Positions 27,703-36,889 of a stretch of DNA of 64,000 bases are shown piece by piece; position 1 is the stretch's first letter; each line of letters begins with the position of its first letter. This stretch comes from Pseudoalteromonas luteoviolacea DSM 6061. Its GTDB lineage: Bacteria; Pseudomonadota; Gammaproteobacteria; Enterobacterales; Alteromonadaceae. The notes under the pieces are model-generated. The model saw only the letters and a program-made list of their open reading frames with translations. It ran no database searches and had not been told where the DNA came from. The stretch is from positions 1-64,000 of the forward strand of contig NZ_AUYB01000081.1 of the NCBI RefSeq assembly GCF_001625655.1, written 5' to 3'. The position numbers and the translations under genes are program-made.

Positions 27703-28431
27703 TCAACTACTAATACCTGCAGCGCTCGCCAACCCTTCAGCTTCTATGATAGTAATAAACTTACCTTCTACTTTAATCAAGCCCGCTTTTTGAAAACGGC
27801 TTAAAAGTCGACTGATTGTTTCAACGGTTAGGCCCAAGTAATTGCCAATCTCACCTCGAGTCATTGTGAATCTGAACTCTTTTCTTGAGAATCCTCTTTC
27901 ACCAAAGCGATTTGATAGGTTATAGATAAAAGTTGCTAGTCTTTCTTCGGCTGTTTTCTTATTGAGTAATAGCAACATTTCTTGATCATAATTGATTTCA
28001 CTACTCATTAAGCGCATTATTTGCTGTCTTAATTTAGGCAGTTTGCCAGCTAGCTCATCAAGCGTATCAAATGGGATTTCACACACCATAGAAGTCTCTA
28101 GCGCTTGTGCAAAACTTTGATGCTGCATTTTATTAATAGCGTCAAAACCAACTAAGTCACCAGCTAGATGAAAGCCTGTAATTTGCTCGTCGCCTTGTTC
28201 TGATAGGGTGTAAGATTTAAATGAGCCAGACCTCACAGCATAAATTGCTTCAAGTTTAGAACCTGACTCGAACAAAAAGTCTCCTTTATGCAAAGGCTTT
28301 TTTCGTTCAATGATTTCATCAAGTTTGTCCACTTCATTCCCGTTGAGAGAATAGGGCAAACACAGCTGACTAATACTGCAGTTTGTACAACTGATTGTAC
28401 ACTGACTTTTGGAGCGATTATTTAAATCCAT
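27703..28431 (-). CDS. fnr: Anaerobic regulator FNR
   Basis: Oxygen-sensing CRP/FNR-family transcription factor of 242 aa. The N-terminal cysteine cluster [14 protein letters not shown] and an internal Cys in SMVCEIP supply the 4Fe-4S ligands. A cyclic-nucleotide-like beta-roll (about 45-150) is followed by the dimer helix and a C-terminal helix-turn-helix with [18 protein letters not shown], whose E-xx-SR recognition pattern reads TTGAT-N4-ATCAA sites. It sits downstream of the cbb3 assembly genes on the same strand and probably controls ccoNOQP through the box at 35858-35871. Confidence 0.94.
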   Translation of the reverse strand: MDLNNRSKSQCTISCTNCSISQLCLPYSLNGNEVDKLDEIIERKKPLHKGDFLFESGSKLEAIYAVRSGSFKSYTLSEQGDEQITGFHLAGDLVGFDAINKMQHQSFAQALETSMVCEIPFDTLDELAGKLPKLRQQIMRLMSSEINYDQEMLLLLNKKTAEERLATFIYNLSNRFGERGFSRKEFRFTMTRGEIGNYLGLTVETISRLLSRFQKAGLIKVEGKFITIIEAEGLASAAGISS

Positions 28432-28580
28432 AATAAATCCATTACTCTTAGACGCACATAAAAAATTACAAATTCAAAAAGTTAACAACAAATAAAGACA
28501 GATTTTAAGCTTCTCCCGTCTTTAAATAAGAACTTTCACGTTTCAGGCGAATAAAAACTCCTGCTTCCAATCGCCTAATG

Positions 28581-28613
28581 TATGGCTAGTATTATCATAT
28601 AATGCTAGCCATA
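28581..28613 (-). terminator. Long hairpin after the TauE/SafE gene
   Basis: Arms TATGGCTAG (28581-28589) and CTAGCCATA (28605-28613) extend inward by further A:T pairs, giving about 15 bp with one mismatch. It follows the stop at 28622 by a few bases, with no strong U-tract. Confidence 0.5.
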
Positions 28614-28621
28614 AAACCAGA

Positions 28622-29290
28622 TTAAAGTACTAATTTATTGGTAGTAACAATAATCAAGTAAAACCCATACCAAACAAATAGATTCCCTAGAATTACTCTT
28701 GTGACTGGGTGGTTTAAAAACTGATTCAAAACTTGTGCCGATTGGCCCGCAACTATCAGTGCAGGAAAGGTTCCTAGTGCAAATGCGACCATCGTTAAAG
28801 CGCCATAGAGTGGGCTAGAAGCTTGCAAACTCCAAACCAAAGCGCTGTACACCAACCCACACGGCAACCAGCCCCAAAGCGCACCGTAAGCTAATGCTTT
28901 CTTCTTGGTATCTATGGGAAGTATATATTTGTTTAGCTTGACGACTCTTTGCCAAACAACAAAGTTTCCCAGTTTTTCTAGCCAATTTAAGGTGCTTACA
29001 AAACGCATAATATATAGACCGACCAATAACATAAAAATGCCACTTAAGTACGATAGGCCAAGTGCAAACGAGGTATTTTGCTTTGCAAACGAGGTGCCGA
29101 GTAAAGCAACCAAGGTTCCGGCGGTTGCATAGCTTAACAATCTGCCTAGGTTGTATAAAAAAGCAACAGTTAATGGGTGCTGTTTATCTTGTGCCAATTG
29201 AAGGCTAGAGGCGACACCTCCACACATTGCAAGACAATGTCCACTCCCTGCTAGCCCCATGAAAAAAGCGCTAGCCAAATTAATTTCCAT
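28622..29290 (-). CDS. TauE/SafE-like (DsbD-related) membrane protein of the cbb3 assembly cluster
   Basis: Integral membrane protein of 222 aa from the ATG at 29290 (MEINLASAFFMGLAG). It has about six hydrophobic segments and the signature GSGHCLAMCGGVASSLQ near the N-terminus, whose two cysteines could bind metal or do thiol chemistry. Such proteins follow ccoS in many gammaproteobacteria and are thought to help copper or thiol delivery to cbb3 oxidase. The start overlaps the ccoS end by 11 nt, so translation is coupled. The exact function is not known. Confidence 0.8.
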   Translation of the reverse strand: MEINLASAFFMGLAGSGHCLAMCGGVASSLQLAQDKQHPLTVAFLYNLGRLLSYATAGTLVALLGTSFAKQNTSFALGLSYLSGIFMLLVGLYIMRFVSTLNWLEKLGNFVVWQRVVKLNKYILPIDTKKKALAYGALWGWLPCGLVYSALVWSLQASSPLYGALTMVAFALGTFPALIVAGQSAQVLNQFLNHPVTRVILGNLFVWYGFYLIIVTTNKLVL

Positions 29291-29453
29291 CATTACTCTT
29301 TTTGTGCTGCTCTTTATCGTCTTCAAACAAGATACTGTGTGCTTGTTTGTTTAAATCCGAAAATTGCTCACTGCGAACTGCCCAAAAAAAGACGCCAATA
29401 GCAATTATCACGAAAAGAATGGCTATGGGGATCAATACGTAAATAATACTCAT
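29280..29453 (-). CDS. ccoS: cbb3 oxidase maturation protein CcoS
   Basis: Small single-pass membrane protein of 57 aa (MSIIYVLIPIAILFVIIAIGVFFWAVRS followed by a polar tail), needed in other bacteria for cofactor insertion into CcoN. Hallmarks are the N-terminal membrane segment and the FFWAVRSEQFSDL motif. Its ATG overlaps the ccoI stop by 4 nt (ATGA). Confidence 0.92.
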   Translation of the reverse strand: MSIIYVLIPIAILFVIIAIGVFFWAVRSEQFSDLNKQAHSILFEDDKEQHKKSNDGN

Positions 29454-31822
29454 AGTTTCAGCAACCTTAGTGAGTTTGAAATAACGACAATAGAACTTGC
29501 TGACATGCCAATAACAGCAAGCCAAGGCGGCACCATCCCCATTGCAGCTAATGGCAAGATTGAACCGTTATAGAGCAATGAAATTGTCAAATTCTGTTTG
29601 ATGATTTGCTTCGTTTTCACAGCAACTTTTTGCAGTGTTTGTAGCGAGTTCAAATCACTGTTTAACAGTACTACATCGGCTGTATTTTTTGAAATATCAG
29701 CGCCTGTTTCCATCGCGATGGAAAGGTGCGCACTGTTAAATACTGGGCTGTCATTTACTCCATCTCCAACCATTGCGACTATGTCACTTTGACGAGACCA
29801 TTGTTCTACATTTAGCTGTTTGTCCTCAGGAGAACAAGCTTGTTTGTATGAATCTAAACCCAGCTCGTCGGCTAAATCCTTTGCTGCATTAGAGCTGTCC
29901 CCAGTTAGCATGTGGCAAGTAAGGCTTTTGCTCTGCAAATAAGCAACAACTTTGTGTGCACTGTTACGTACCTTATCTTGAAGGTAAAAATCTGCGACTG
30001 GCTTCTTTTCAATAAATAAGGTCGCTTGCGCAAATGAGGCGTGATTGTTAAACCAAGTTGGTTTTCCAATTGCGATTTCTTGATTGTTGATTTGACCACT
30101 CACCCCAAATCCTGTTTTGACCGTTGCAGCAGAAACGTCAAAAACGATATTAGGGCTAGACACAAATGCTTTTGCGATAGGGTGCTCTGAAAATCTTTCT
30201 AGTGCACCAGCAAACGCCAAAACGTCTTCTTCAGTATAATTTGCGTCGATAACGACTGTCTTGGTAATAGAGAAACGCCCTTCAGTTAACGTGCCTGTTT
30301 TGTCAAATGCATACTTAGTTACTTTAGGGGTTGTTTCAAGCACGTGGCTTTCTTTTATTAAGATGCCTTTTTTCGTTAGTGTTGCCACTGCGCATGTGAG
30401 AGCGGTTGGAATGGCCAAACTCAGCGCACATGGGCAGGTTGCTACTAGCACTGCGATGGTGACCCAAAATGCGTGTTCTGGTTCGATGTGGTACCAACCT
30501 ATTGCAGTGATAGAAGCAAATACCAGTAAACAGGCAACAAACCATTGTGCGACTTTATCTGTCACCTCGACAATTTTGGGGCGTTTCATCAAAGCATTGT
30601 GCTGAAGCTTGATAATTTGATTTATTAAAGTGTTTTGCCCAATTTTATTAATTTTGACCGTAATTACGCCGTCGTGATTCAAGGTGCCAGCGTAGACTTG
30701 GTGGCTCTTAAACTTTTTGATAGGGAGGTGCTCACCCGTCATCATTGACTCATCAACGGTGCTGTTGCCCTCAACAACTAATCCATCAGCTGGAATGGTT
30801 TCACCAGGTTTTATTAGTATTAGGTCGTTTAGCTGTAAACTTTTTGCTGCTATGATCTCTTCAAGTTGGCCGGATAACTTTCTGGCTGTAAGTGGCAGGA
30901 GCTTCTGCAGGTTTGCGGTAAATTCACTGGCTTTCATTCTAGCCCTGAACTCTAAATATTTCCCTAGTAGCAGCAAGAATGTAAACATACAAATAGATTC
31001 AAAATAGACCTCTCCAACAGACATCACTGTTGCGTAACAACTTGCACCATATGCGCCAAATATAGCGAGAGATACAGGCAAGTCCATATTGAGCTGTTTG
31101 CTCTTGAGGCCTTTTACAGCATTTATTAAAAATGGCAGTGCAGAATACAATATAACAGGAGAGGCCAGCACTAAGCTTATCCATCTAAAGTACTGTTCGA
31201 ACCCTTCATCCATGCCTGAAAACATGCCAAAGTACATTGCAAATGCAAACATCATTACTTGCATGGTCATTAGGCCTGCAACACCTAAGCGCCTCATATA
31301 TGCTTTAGCAGCCGCCTGCTTTTGGCTTGCTTCTTCATCAGCTTGAAAGGGGTAGGCTTTGTAGCCAATCTGCATCAATGAAGCGATGATTTCGCTCAGT
31401 TTAGCATCATTGTCTTGCCATAAAATCATAGCTCGGTGAGTAGAGGTATTCACATCGACACGTTTCACGCCAGAAATCGCAAGGAGTTGCTTTTCAATTA
31501 GCCATGCACAGGCGGCGCAACTGATGCCTTCTACACTAAGCAATACCTCTTTAAGGTCACCTTGTTGGCCAACAAAGTCTTTTTGTATATCTTGGTTGTC
31601 GTAGCTGATTAATTCTTTTAGCTTTTCAGGTACAAGTTCTTCTACTTTACCATTGGTTTGCGTTCTAAACTTGTAATAATCGCTCATGCCTTGAGCGAGA
31701 ATGGTCTGTGCGACAGCCTGGCAGCCTGTACAGCAAACGGGGTTTGATACCCCTTCAAAAATAACCTCGCCATTAAAACCAGTAGGGACCGGCTCAAGGC
31801 AATGAAAACAACTTTTCGCCAT
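29450..31822 (-). CDS. ccoI: Copper-translocating P1B-ATPase CcoI (FixI)
   Basis: Exports copper across the inner membrane for the CuB site of cbb3 oxidase. 790 aa: an N-terminal Cys-rich region (CFHCLEP, CCTGC), an HMA domain with GISCAACAW (about 95-105), eight membrane segments, the transport motif CPC in VATCPCALSLA, actuator TGE in MMTGEHLP, phosphorylation DKTGTLTEG and hinge GDGVNDSPVF. All catalytic motifs are intact. It follows ccoH by 5 bp and overlaps ccoS. Confidence 0.95.
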   Translation of the reverse strand: MAKSCFHCLEPVPTGFNGEVIFEGVSNPVCCTGCQAVAQTILAQGMSDYYKFRTQTNGKVEELVPEKLKELISYDNQDIQKDFVGQQGDLKEVLLSVEGISCAACAWLIEKQLLAISGVKRVDVNTSTHRAMILWQDNDAKLSEIIASLMQIGYKAYPFQADEEASQKQAAAKAYMRRLGVAGLMTMQVMMFAFAMYFGMFSGMDEGFEQYFRWISLVLASPVILYSALPFLINAVKGLKSKQLNMDLPVSLAIFGAYGASCYATVMSVGEVYFESICMFTFLLLLGKYLEFRARMKASEFTANLQKLLPLTARKLSGQLEEIIAAKSLQLNDLILIKPGETIPADGLVVEGNSTVDESMMTGEHLPIKKFKSHQVYAGTLNHDGVITVKINKIGQNTLINQIIKLQHNALMKRPKIVEVTDKVAQWFVACLLVFASITAIGWYHIEPEHAFWVTIAVLVATCPCALSLAIPTALTCAVATLTKKGILIKESHVLETTPKVTKYAFDKTGTLTEGRFSITKTVVIDANYTEEDVLAFAGALERFSEHPIAKAFVSSPNIVFDVSAATVKTGFGVSGQINNQEIAIGKPTWFNNHASFAQATLFIEKKPVADFYLQDKVRNSAHKVVAYLQSKSLTCHMLTGDSSNAAKDLADELGLDSYKQACSPEDKQLNVEQWSRQSDIVAMVGDGVNDSPVFNSAHLSIAMETGADISKNTADVVLLNSDLNSLQTLQKVAVKTKQIIKQNLTISLLYNGSILPLAAMGMVPPWLAVIGMSASSIVVISNSLRLLKL

Positions 31823-31827
31823 ATTGC

Positions 31828-32319
31828 CTACTTATACTGAGGTGTAATAGATACTGAGCTCTCTGAGGGAAGTTGTAAATTTTCTTTCATTTTCCAACTG
31901 CTATCCATCGGCTCGATAAAGACGGTAAATGCGCCTTGATGCGCTTTTTCGAGAAGTCCAGTGAATGTGCCACTTGCGTTGGCTAGTAAGGTGAGGGAAA
32001 AATCGTATTCTTTAATTGTGCGGTGATAAAAAGAAACTTTAAGCGCGTTAACTTTACTGTGATCGCCCTTTGTAAAATTAAAACTCACCCTGTCGTTTTC
32101 GACAAGGAGATCTCCGTGCAAGTATAGTGCTTTTGCTTTATTGAACTTACTCAACTCTAAATTTATGGCTTTACCTTTTTTGTAGTAATCATCTACAACC
32201 ATGTCAGGTCCATTGCCTACGGCAACACTTACCAAAATTACGCACGCTATAATCGTAACCAGCGGGAAAAACATTAAAAACCAAGGCCAAAAATTTTTAT
32301 ACCACGGAGTTGGATTCAT
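31828..32319 (-). CDS. ccoH: cbb3 oxidase assembly protein CcoH (FixH)
   Basis: A 163-aa single-span membrane protein (MNPTPWYKNFWPWFLMFFPLVTI..., membrane segment about 12-35) with the family signature DMVVDDYYKKGKAIN after it and a periplasmic beta-rich domain. In other species it binds the oxidase and aids assembly. It lies upstream of ccoI and about 130 bp after ccoP, beyond a terminator, so it may have its own promoter. Confidence 0.9.
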   Translation of the reverse strand: MNPTPWYKNFWPWFLMFFPLVTIIACVILVSVAVGNGPDMVVDDYYKKGKAINLELSKFNKAKALYLHGDLLVENDRVSFNFTKGDHSKVNALKVSFYHRTIKEYDFSLTLLANASGTFTGLLEKAHQGAFTVFIEPMDSSWKMKENLQLPSESSVSITPQYK

Positions 32320-32408
32320 AATTGTTCACTACTTTACAATGTTGTTATGTACTTAAAGTACGTTTGTATATCTATGTTAAGTTTAGATTTTTGTTACTTT
32401 AAAAGTAA

Positions 32409-32426
32409 GCCCCCGTTACCGGAGGC
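32409..32426 (-). terminator. Terminator hairpin after ccoP
   Basis: GCCTCCG/CGGGGGC with a GTAA loop on the minus strand (arms 32409-32415 and 32420-32426), followed by TTACTTTTAAAG. It separates ccoNOQP from ccoHIS. Confidence 0.6.
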
Positions 32427-32449
32427 CTACTGAATTGCTTAGGGACAGC

Positions 32450-33415
32450 TTACTTGTCTTGTGACAAGCTATAAACGTAAGCAGTCAAAAGATGAACTTT
32501 ATCTTCACCTAAGATGTCTTTCCATGCAGGCATTACACCCGCACGACCATGGCGTACCGACTCTTCAACTGCGCGCTGAGAACCACCATATAACCAAATA
32601 TTGTCCGTTAGGTCAGGTGCACCAAATGGCAGGTTGTGAGCCACAGAGCCCTTTCCGTCCATACCATGGCATGCTGCACACATTGCAAATTTGCTTTTGC
32701 CCGCATCTGCGTCTTTTTGGTTAACCTTACGACCTGACAAGCTAAGTACATAAGCTGTCATTTCTTTAACACCTTGCTCGCCTAGTGCAGCTTCCCAACC
32801 TGGCATTGCAGCTACACGACCATTTAACAAAGTTTCTTTAATCTGGTCAGGGTGGCCACCGTATAGCCAATCCTTATCAGTTAAGTTAGGGAAACCTAAT
32901 CCGCCACGAGCATCTGAACCATGACATTGTGCACAGTTTTGTGCATACAAACGTTGGCCAATTTCAAGGGCTTCGCTATTTTTTGCAAGTGCAAGAACAT
33001 CTTGTTGAGCAAATGCTTTGAATATAGGTCCAAAGCGCTCTTCAGCTGCTTCAAATTCTTTATCAAGCTGAACCCATTGGCCATTTTCTTGTGCGTTTAA
33101 AACTGCTTGTTTGGATTGCTCAATTGATGTCACCCCTTGGTTAGAGCTTGTCCAACCAAGCAGTCCTGCAAAGTTACCTAAGCCAGGGTACATTGCTAGG
33201 TAATATACAGACCAAACAAAAGTTGCGAAGAACATATACGTCCACCACTTTGGAAGCGGGTTGTTTAATTCTTCGATACCGTCAAACTCGTGGCCACAAC
33301 TTTCGCCTTCTTCGACTCCTGTATAGTTTTTCAGGTTCCAAATAAGCAGGCCAAATATCAGAGCCAGACATGCTAGGGTCAGTACAATGACCCAAATACT
33401 CCAAAAGCTAGTCAT
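32450..33415 (-). CDS. ccoP: cbb3 oxidase diheme subunit CcoP
   Basis: Membrane-anchored diheme cytochrome c that passes electrons to CcoO and CcoN. 321 aa: an N-terminal segment (about 8-28), a second one in the KWWTYMFFATFVWSVYYLAMYPGLGNF region (typical CcoP), and two heme c sites, CAQCH and CAACH, each with a downstream Met ligand (MPGW, MPAW). The start overlaps the ccoQ stop by 4 nt. Last gene before the terminator. Confidence 0.96.
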   Translation of the reverse strand: MTSFWSIWVIVLTLACLALIFGLLIWNLKNYTGVEEGESCGHEFDGIEELNNPLPKWWTYMFFATFVWSVYYLAMYPGLGNFAGLLGWTSSNQGVTSIEQSKQAVLNAQENGQWVQLDKEFEAAEERFGPIFKAFAQQDVLALAKNSEALEIGQRLYAQNCAQCHGSDARGGLGFPNLTDKDWLYGGHPDQIKETLLNGRVAAMPGWEAALGEQGVKEMTAYVLSLSGRKVNQKDADAGKSKFAMCAACHGMDGKGSVAHNLPFGAPDLTDNIWLYGGSQRAVEESVRHGRAGVMPAWKDILGEDKVHLLTAYVYSLSQDK

Positions 33416-33603
33416 TTTTCAGACTCCTTTTCCTCTTTTGAGATCGTGTTGTCATGTTTTATTTCATCGTCAAAAATTGCTTTTGCAGCATCATCAAAAC
33501 GACTTTTTGTACGCTTACTGTAAGCCCACACAACAATCACAATGAACAGTACTAAAATTACCAGAGTTAAAATGCCTCTGTATGTGCCGTAATCCATAAT
33601 CAA
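33412..33603 (-). CDS. ccoQ: cbb3 oxidase small subunit CcoQ
   Basis: A 63-aa one-span membrane protein (MIMDYGTYRGILTLVILVLFIVIVVWAYSKRTKSRFDDAA), typical CcoQ with the YSKR...F-D-AA motif. It stabilises the oxidase in other bacteria. It lies directly between ccoO and ccoP, adjacent to the former and overlapping the latter. Confidence 0.93.
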   Translation of the reverse strand: MIMDYGTYRGILTLVILVLFIVIVVWAYSKRTKSRFDDAAKAIFDDEIKHDNTISKEEKESEK

Positions 33604-34224
33604 TTACTTCAAATGCGTGCCAAGTTGTTGCAAATACGCTATGAGAGCTTCCATTTCTGTTTTGCCCTCAACAGCAGCTTTTGCACCTTGAATATCTTCA
33701 TCGGTGTAAGGAACACCAAAGTTTTTAAAGACTTCAAGCTTTTTGGCGGTTAATTTACCGTCCAGAACGTTCTCTTCTAGCCATGGGTAGCCAGGCATAT
33801 TCGACTCGGGAACCACTGAACGAGGGTCAATTAAGTGTGCATAATGCCAATCGTCTGAATATCGACCACCAACACGGGCCAGATCAGGTCCTGTTCGTTT
33901 TGAACCCCACTGGAAAGGGTGATCCCATACTGACTCACCTGCCACAGAGTAATGACCGTAGCGTTCAACCTCATCACGGAAAGGCCGGATCATTTGCGAG
34001 TGACAGTTATAACAGCCTTCTCTCACATAAATATCTCTGCCTTCCATTTCAAGAGCGGTCAGGGGGCGAAGCCCATCTACCGGCTGAGTCGTGTCTTTTT
34101 GGAACATAAGCGGCGTGATTTCGACCAGCGCACCAAAGCTGATTGCAAACACTGTCAGAATCGCCATCAAGCCGACATTTTTTTCTACAATTTCGTGTTT
34201 ATTAGTAGAACCATTGTTGCTCAT
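33604..34224 (-). CDS. ccoO: cbb3 oxidase monoheme subunit CcoO
   Basis: Membrane-anchored monoheme cytochrome c subunit of 206 aa. The N-terminal membrane segment (about 17-38) is followed by the heme site [14 protein letters not shown] (CxxCH about 72-76). [16 protein letters not shown] and the axial Met in ESNMPGYPW are present. It lies 12 bp after ccoN in the operon. Confidence 0.96.
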   Translation of the reverse strand: MSNNGSTNKHEIVEKNVGLMAILTVFAISFGALVEITPLMFQKDTTQPVDGLRPLTALEMEGRDIYVREGCYNCHSQMIRPFRDEVERYGHYSVAGESVWDHPFQWGSKRTGPDLARVGGRYSDDWHYAHLIDPRSVVPESNMPGYPWLEENVLDGKLTAKKLEVFKNFGVPYTDEDIQGAKAAVEGKTEMEALIAYLQQLGTHLK

Positions 34225-34236
34225 AATCGGTACCCC

Positions 34237-35670
34237 TTAAGCCATTTGCGTGTTTGCATCAGTAGCCAAAGAGCCACTTTTTGCTGTAACTGTGCGGTAT
34301 ACGTTATAAGCCATAACTAACATACCAACTACAATGAACACACCACCTAGGAAGCGCATAACATAGAACGGATAAGAGGCTTCAAGAGACTGTACAAAGC
34401 TGTACATTAATGTGCCGTCAGAGTTTACCGCGCGCCACATCAGACCTTGCATAACACCAGATATCCACATAGCTACGATATATAAAACAACGCCTACTGT
34501 GTGTAACCAGAAATGGGTGTTGACTAATTTAACGCTATACATGTTTGAATGGCCGAATAGTGCTGGAATTAGGTGGTAGATAGCACCAATAGATATCATC
34601 GCAACCCAACCAAGTGCACCAGAGTGAACATGACCAACGGTCCAATCTGTATAATGAGATAGGGCGTTAACTGACTTGATAGCCATCATTGGGCCTTCGA
34701 AAGTCGACATGCCATAGAATGATAACGACACCACAAGGAATCTAAGTACTGGGTCAGTACGAAGCTTATGCCAAGCGCCAGAAAGTGTCATAATACCGTT
34801 GATCATACCACCCCAAGAAGGGACAAATAGAATAACTGACATAACCATACCTAGTGACTGTGTCCAATCAGGTAGGGCAGTATAGTGTAAGTGGTGAGGA
34901 CCGGCCCAAATATAAAGAGATACTAATGCCCAAAAGTGAACAACAGATAAACGGTAAGAGTAAACTGGACGGCCTGCTTGCTTAGGAACAAAGTAGTACA
35001 TCATGCCTAAGAAACCCGCTGTAAGTAAGAAACCTATTGCGTTGTGTCCGTACCACCACTGAACCATAGCATCTACAGCACCTGCGTAGATCGAGTATGA
35101 TTTTGTAAGTGATACAGGAACAGCCATGCTGTTAACAATATGCAACACAGCAACAGTAATGATAAAACCTGCATAGAACCAGTTAGCAACATAAATGTGG
35201 GATACTTTTCGGTTTATAAGTGTGCCGAAAAACACCACAGCATAAGTTACCCAAACGACAGCAATTGCGATATCAATCGGCCACTCTAACTCAGCATATT
35301 CTTTTGAGCTTGTTATGCCTAAAGGTAAAGTGATTGCGGCCGCAACAATAATTGCTTGCCAGCCCCAAAAAGTAAATGAAGCTAATTTGTCGGAGAATAG
35401 ACGCGTTTGACATGTGCGTTGAACGACATAATAAGACGTTGCAAATAATGCACTTGTACCAAATGCGAAAATAACAGCGTTCGTGTGTAACGGACGAAGT
35501 CGAGAGTAAGTTAACCATGGAATGTCGAAGTTTAAAGCAGGCCAAGCGAGTTGCGCTGCGATAAAGACACCTACACCCATGCCAACGATGCCCCAAATCA
35601 CTGTCATTATAGCGAATTGGCGTACAACTTTATAATTGTACTCAGTTTGTGATGCTACTGTTTGGCTCAT
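34237..35670 (-). CDS. ccoN: cbb3-type cytochrome c oxidase catalytic subunit CcoN
   Basis: Catalytic heme-copper oxidase subunit, reducing oxygen with high affinity. 477 aa with 12 membrane segments. Ligand regions include [11 protein letters not shown] (low-spin heme His), [15 protein letters not shown] (CuB His and the cross-linked Tyr), [12 protein letters not shown] and the double-His region [10 protein letters not shown]. First gene of ccoNOQP. An FNR-like box lies 190-200 bp upstream. Confidence 0.96.
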   Translation of the reverse strand: MSQTVASQTEYNYKVVRQFAIMTVIWGIVGMGVGVFIAAQLAWPALNFDIPWLTYSRLRPLHTNAVIFAFGTSALFATSYYVVQRTCQTRLFSDKLASFTFWGWQAIIVAAAITLPLGITSSKEYAELEWPIDIAIAVVWVTYAVVFFGTLINRKVSHIYVANWFYAGFIITVAVLHIVNSMAVPVSLTKSYSIYAGAVDAMVQWWYGHNAIGFLLTAGFLGMMYYFVPKQAGRPVYSYRLSVVHFWALVSLYIWAGPHHLHYTALPDWTQSLGMVMSVILFVPSWGGMINGIMTLSGAWHKLRTDPVLRFLVVSLSFYGMSTFEGPMMAIKSVNALSHYTDWTVGHVHSGALGWVAMISIGAIYHLIPALFGHSNMYSVKLVNTHFWLHTVGVVLYIVAMWISGVMQGLMWRAVNSDGTLMYSFVQSLEASYPFYVMRFLGGVFIVVGMLVMAYNVYRTVTAKSGSLATDANTQMA

Positions 35671-36003
35671 TTTCTGGATTCCGCTGCAGTTAATGCGATT
35701 AGAAATGAATAACCTGTTAAACAGGCCCTATTTTTATATTTCAACAGGCTCGCTTTGAGTACGCTAAAAGTGACAAAGCAAACCCGAGAAACCCTTATTT
35801 TTGCAAGGAAATAATAATTTTTTTGCAAAATAAAAGATACCTAAAACACCCTAAAGCATGACATCAATCAAGTTTTTGGTGAGTTGATAACGCGCGCCGA
35901 GTTTTAAAGCTCGCAATCTAGACATCACCTAAACTTCACTAGCCCAAAGGAGTCGAAAAGCGTAACATTGAGCTAAATTATAAGCCTGATGTCTGTTTAA
36001 ATT
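35671..36003. other. Divergent regulatory region of ccoN and a lipoprotein gene
   Basis: The 333-bp gap holds no gene. It contains the FNR-like box at 35858-35871. On the minus strand TATCTT (35834-35839) is a possible -10 about 20-25 nt after the box, close to class II geometry. Confidence 0.5.
35858..35871 (-). promoter_or_regulatory. FNR box upstream of ccoN
   Basis: On the minus strand the site reads TTGATTGATGTCAT, against TTGAT-N4-ATCAA: a perfect left half and two mismatches on the right. The centre is about 38-41 bp before the start implied by the -10 at 35834-35839. Confidence 0.6.
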
Positions 36004-36444
36004 ATGCGCTATTTTTCAACATTCGCAGTGGTATTTTTAGTTTCTTTTCTGGCGGCTTGTTCAGACCATAGTATAAGTATACATGAAAGTTCAGAAAAAA
36101 GTGAACGTTCAATTAAATCTAAAAACTGCACATCTATAAATCCATGTCTTATAAAGAAGGGAGTTAAATTTTGGGTGGATGCTGATACGCCAAAACCAGA
36201 GACTCCTTTCGGTATTATGTTTAAGTTTGAAGAGCCTATTGATATCCAAACTGCTTATTTGGAAGGGGTTTCCATGTACATGGGCAAAATACCAGTCTCG
36301 TTTGTAAAAGAAGAATCGGGAAAATGGCGTGCAGAAGCTATGGTGGGTTCGTGTAATCTTGCAGAAATGCAGTGGAAGCTACGGGTTTTCGATAGCAATG
36401 ATGACGAGTTGAACTTCTCTCCTAGTATTTATACCTATCGATAG
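36004..36444 (+). CDS. Hypothetical lipoprotein divergent from ccoN
   Basis: A 146-aa exported lipoprotein: signal peptide MRYFSTFAVVFLVSFLAAC with lipobox LAAC (Cys19). The mature part has a disulfide-capable CTSINPC and a beta-rich domain with GIMFKFEEPIDIQTAYLEGVSM...W..AMVGSC, reminiscent of small periplasmic proteins found beside cbb3 genes. +2 residue Ser suggests outer-membrane sorting. Function unknown; its position suggests a link to respiration or copper, which is only a guess. Confidence 0.75.
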   Translation: MRYFSTFAVVFLVSFLAACSDHSISIHESSEKSERSIKSKNCTSINPCLIKKGVKFWVDADTPKPETPFGIMFKFEEPIDIQTAYLEGVSMYMGKIPVSFVKEESGKWRAEAMVGSCNLAEMQWKLRVFDSNDDELNFSPSIYTYR

Positions 36445-36889
36445 CTTTCCTAAGTAAGGTGCTTTACTTGGACACCAATAGTAATGCACCTAGTCAAAAA
36501 ATCACAATGCAAGCTGATTTGTAAGCACTTTATTTATTTTGCGCTAAGTTTGTAATTATTTTGGTTTTCATGCACCCATTAAAGTTAACAGTTAAATTCA
36601 AATGTTTGTTAAATCTGTTTATTGCCTTTTTAATGTAAATTTGTTTTCATTAAGATAGCAGGCTTGTGGTTATTTTTATCTTATTAAGTCAATTGTTGCG
36701 AGGTTTGTTTCAATTGTTTCTTTAATGGGGGTTTTTGGTGTTTGGTTTTGCTGTAAAAACAACCTTGTTAATATAGCTAAGTATTAAATAACCAACAAAA
36801 AAATATACTTCAGTACTAGAGTTTTACTCTTTTGCAACTACGCTTTACATAATTAAAAGAAAAATCTTGGGCATATTAAGGAGGCCTCA
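36445..36889. other. 445-bp AT-rich intergenic region
   Basis: No gene or strong hairpin. The stretch is T-rich on the plus strand. Promoters for the following lipoprotein cassette must lie here, but I cannot place them. Confidence 0.4.
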
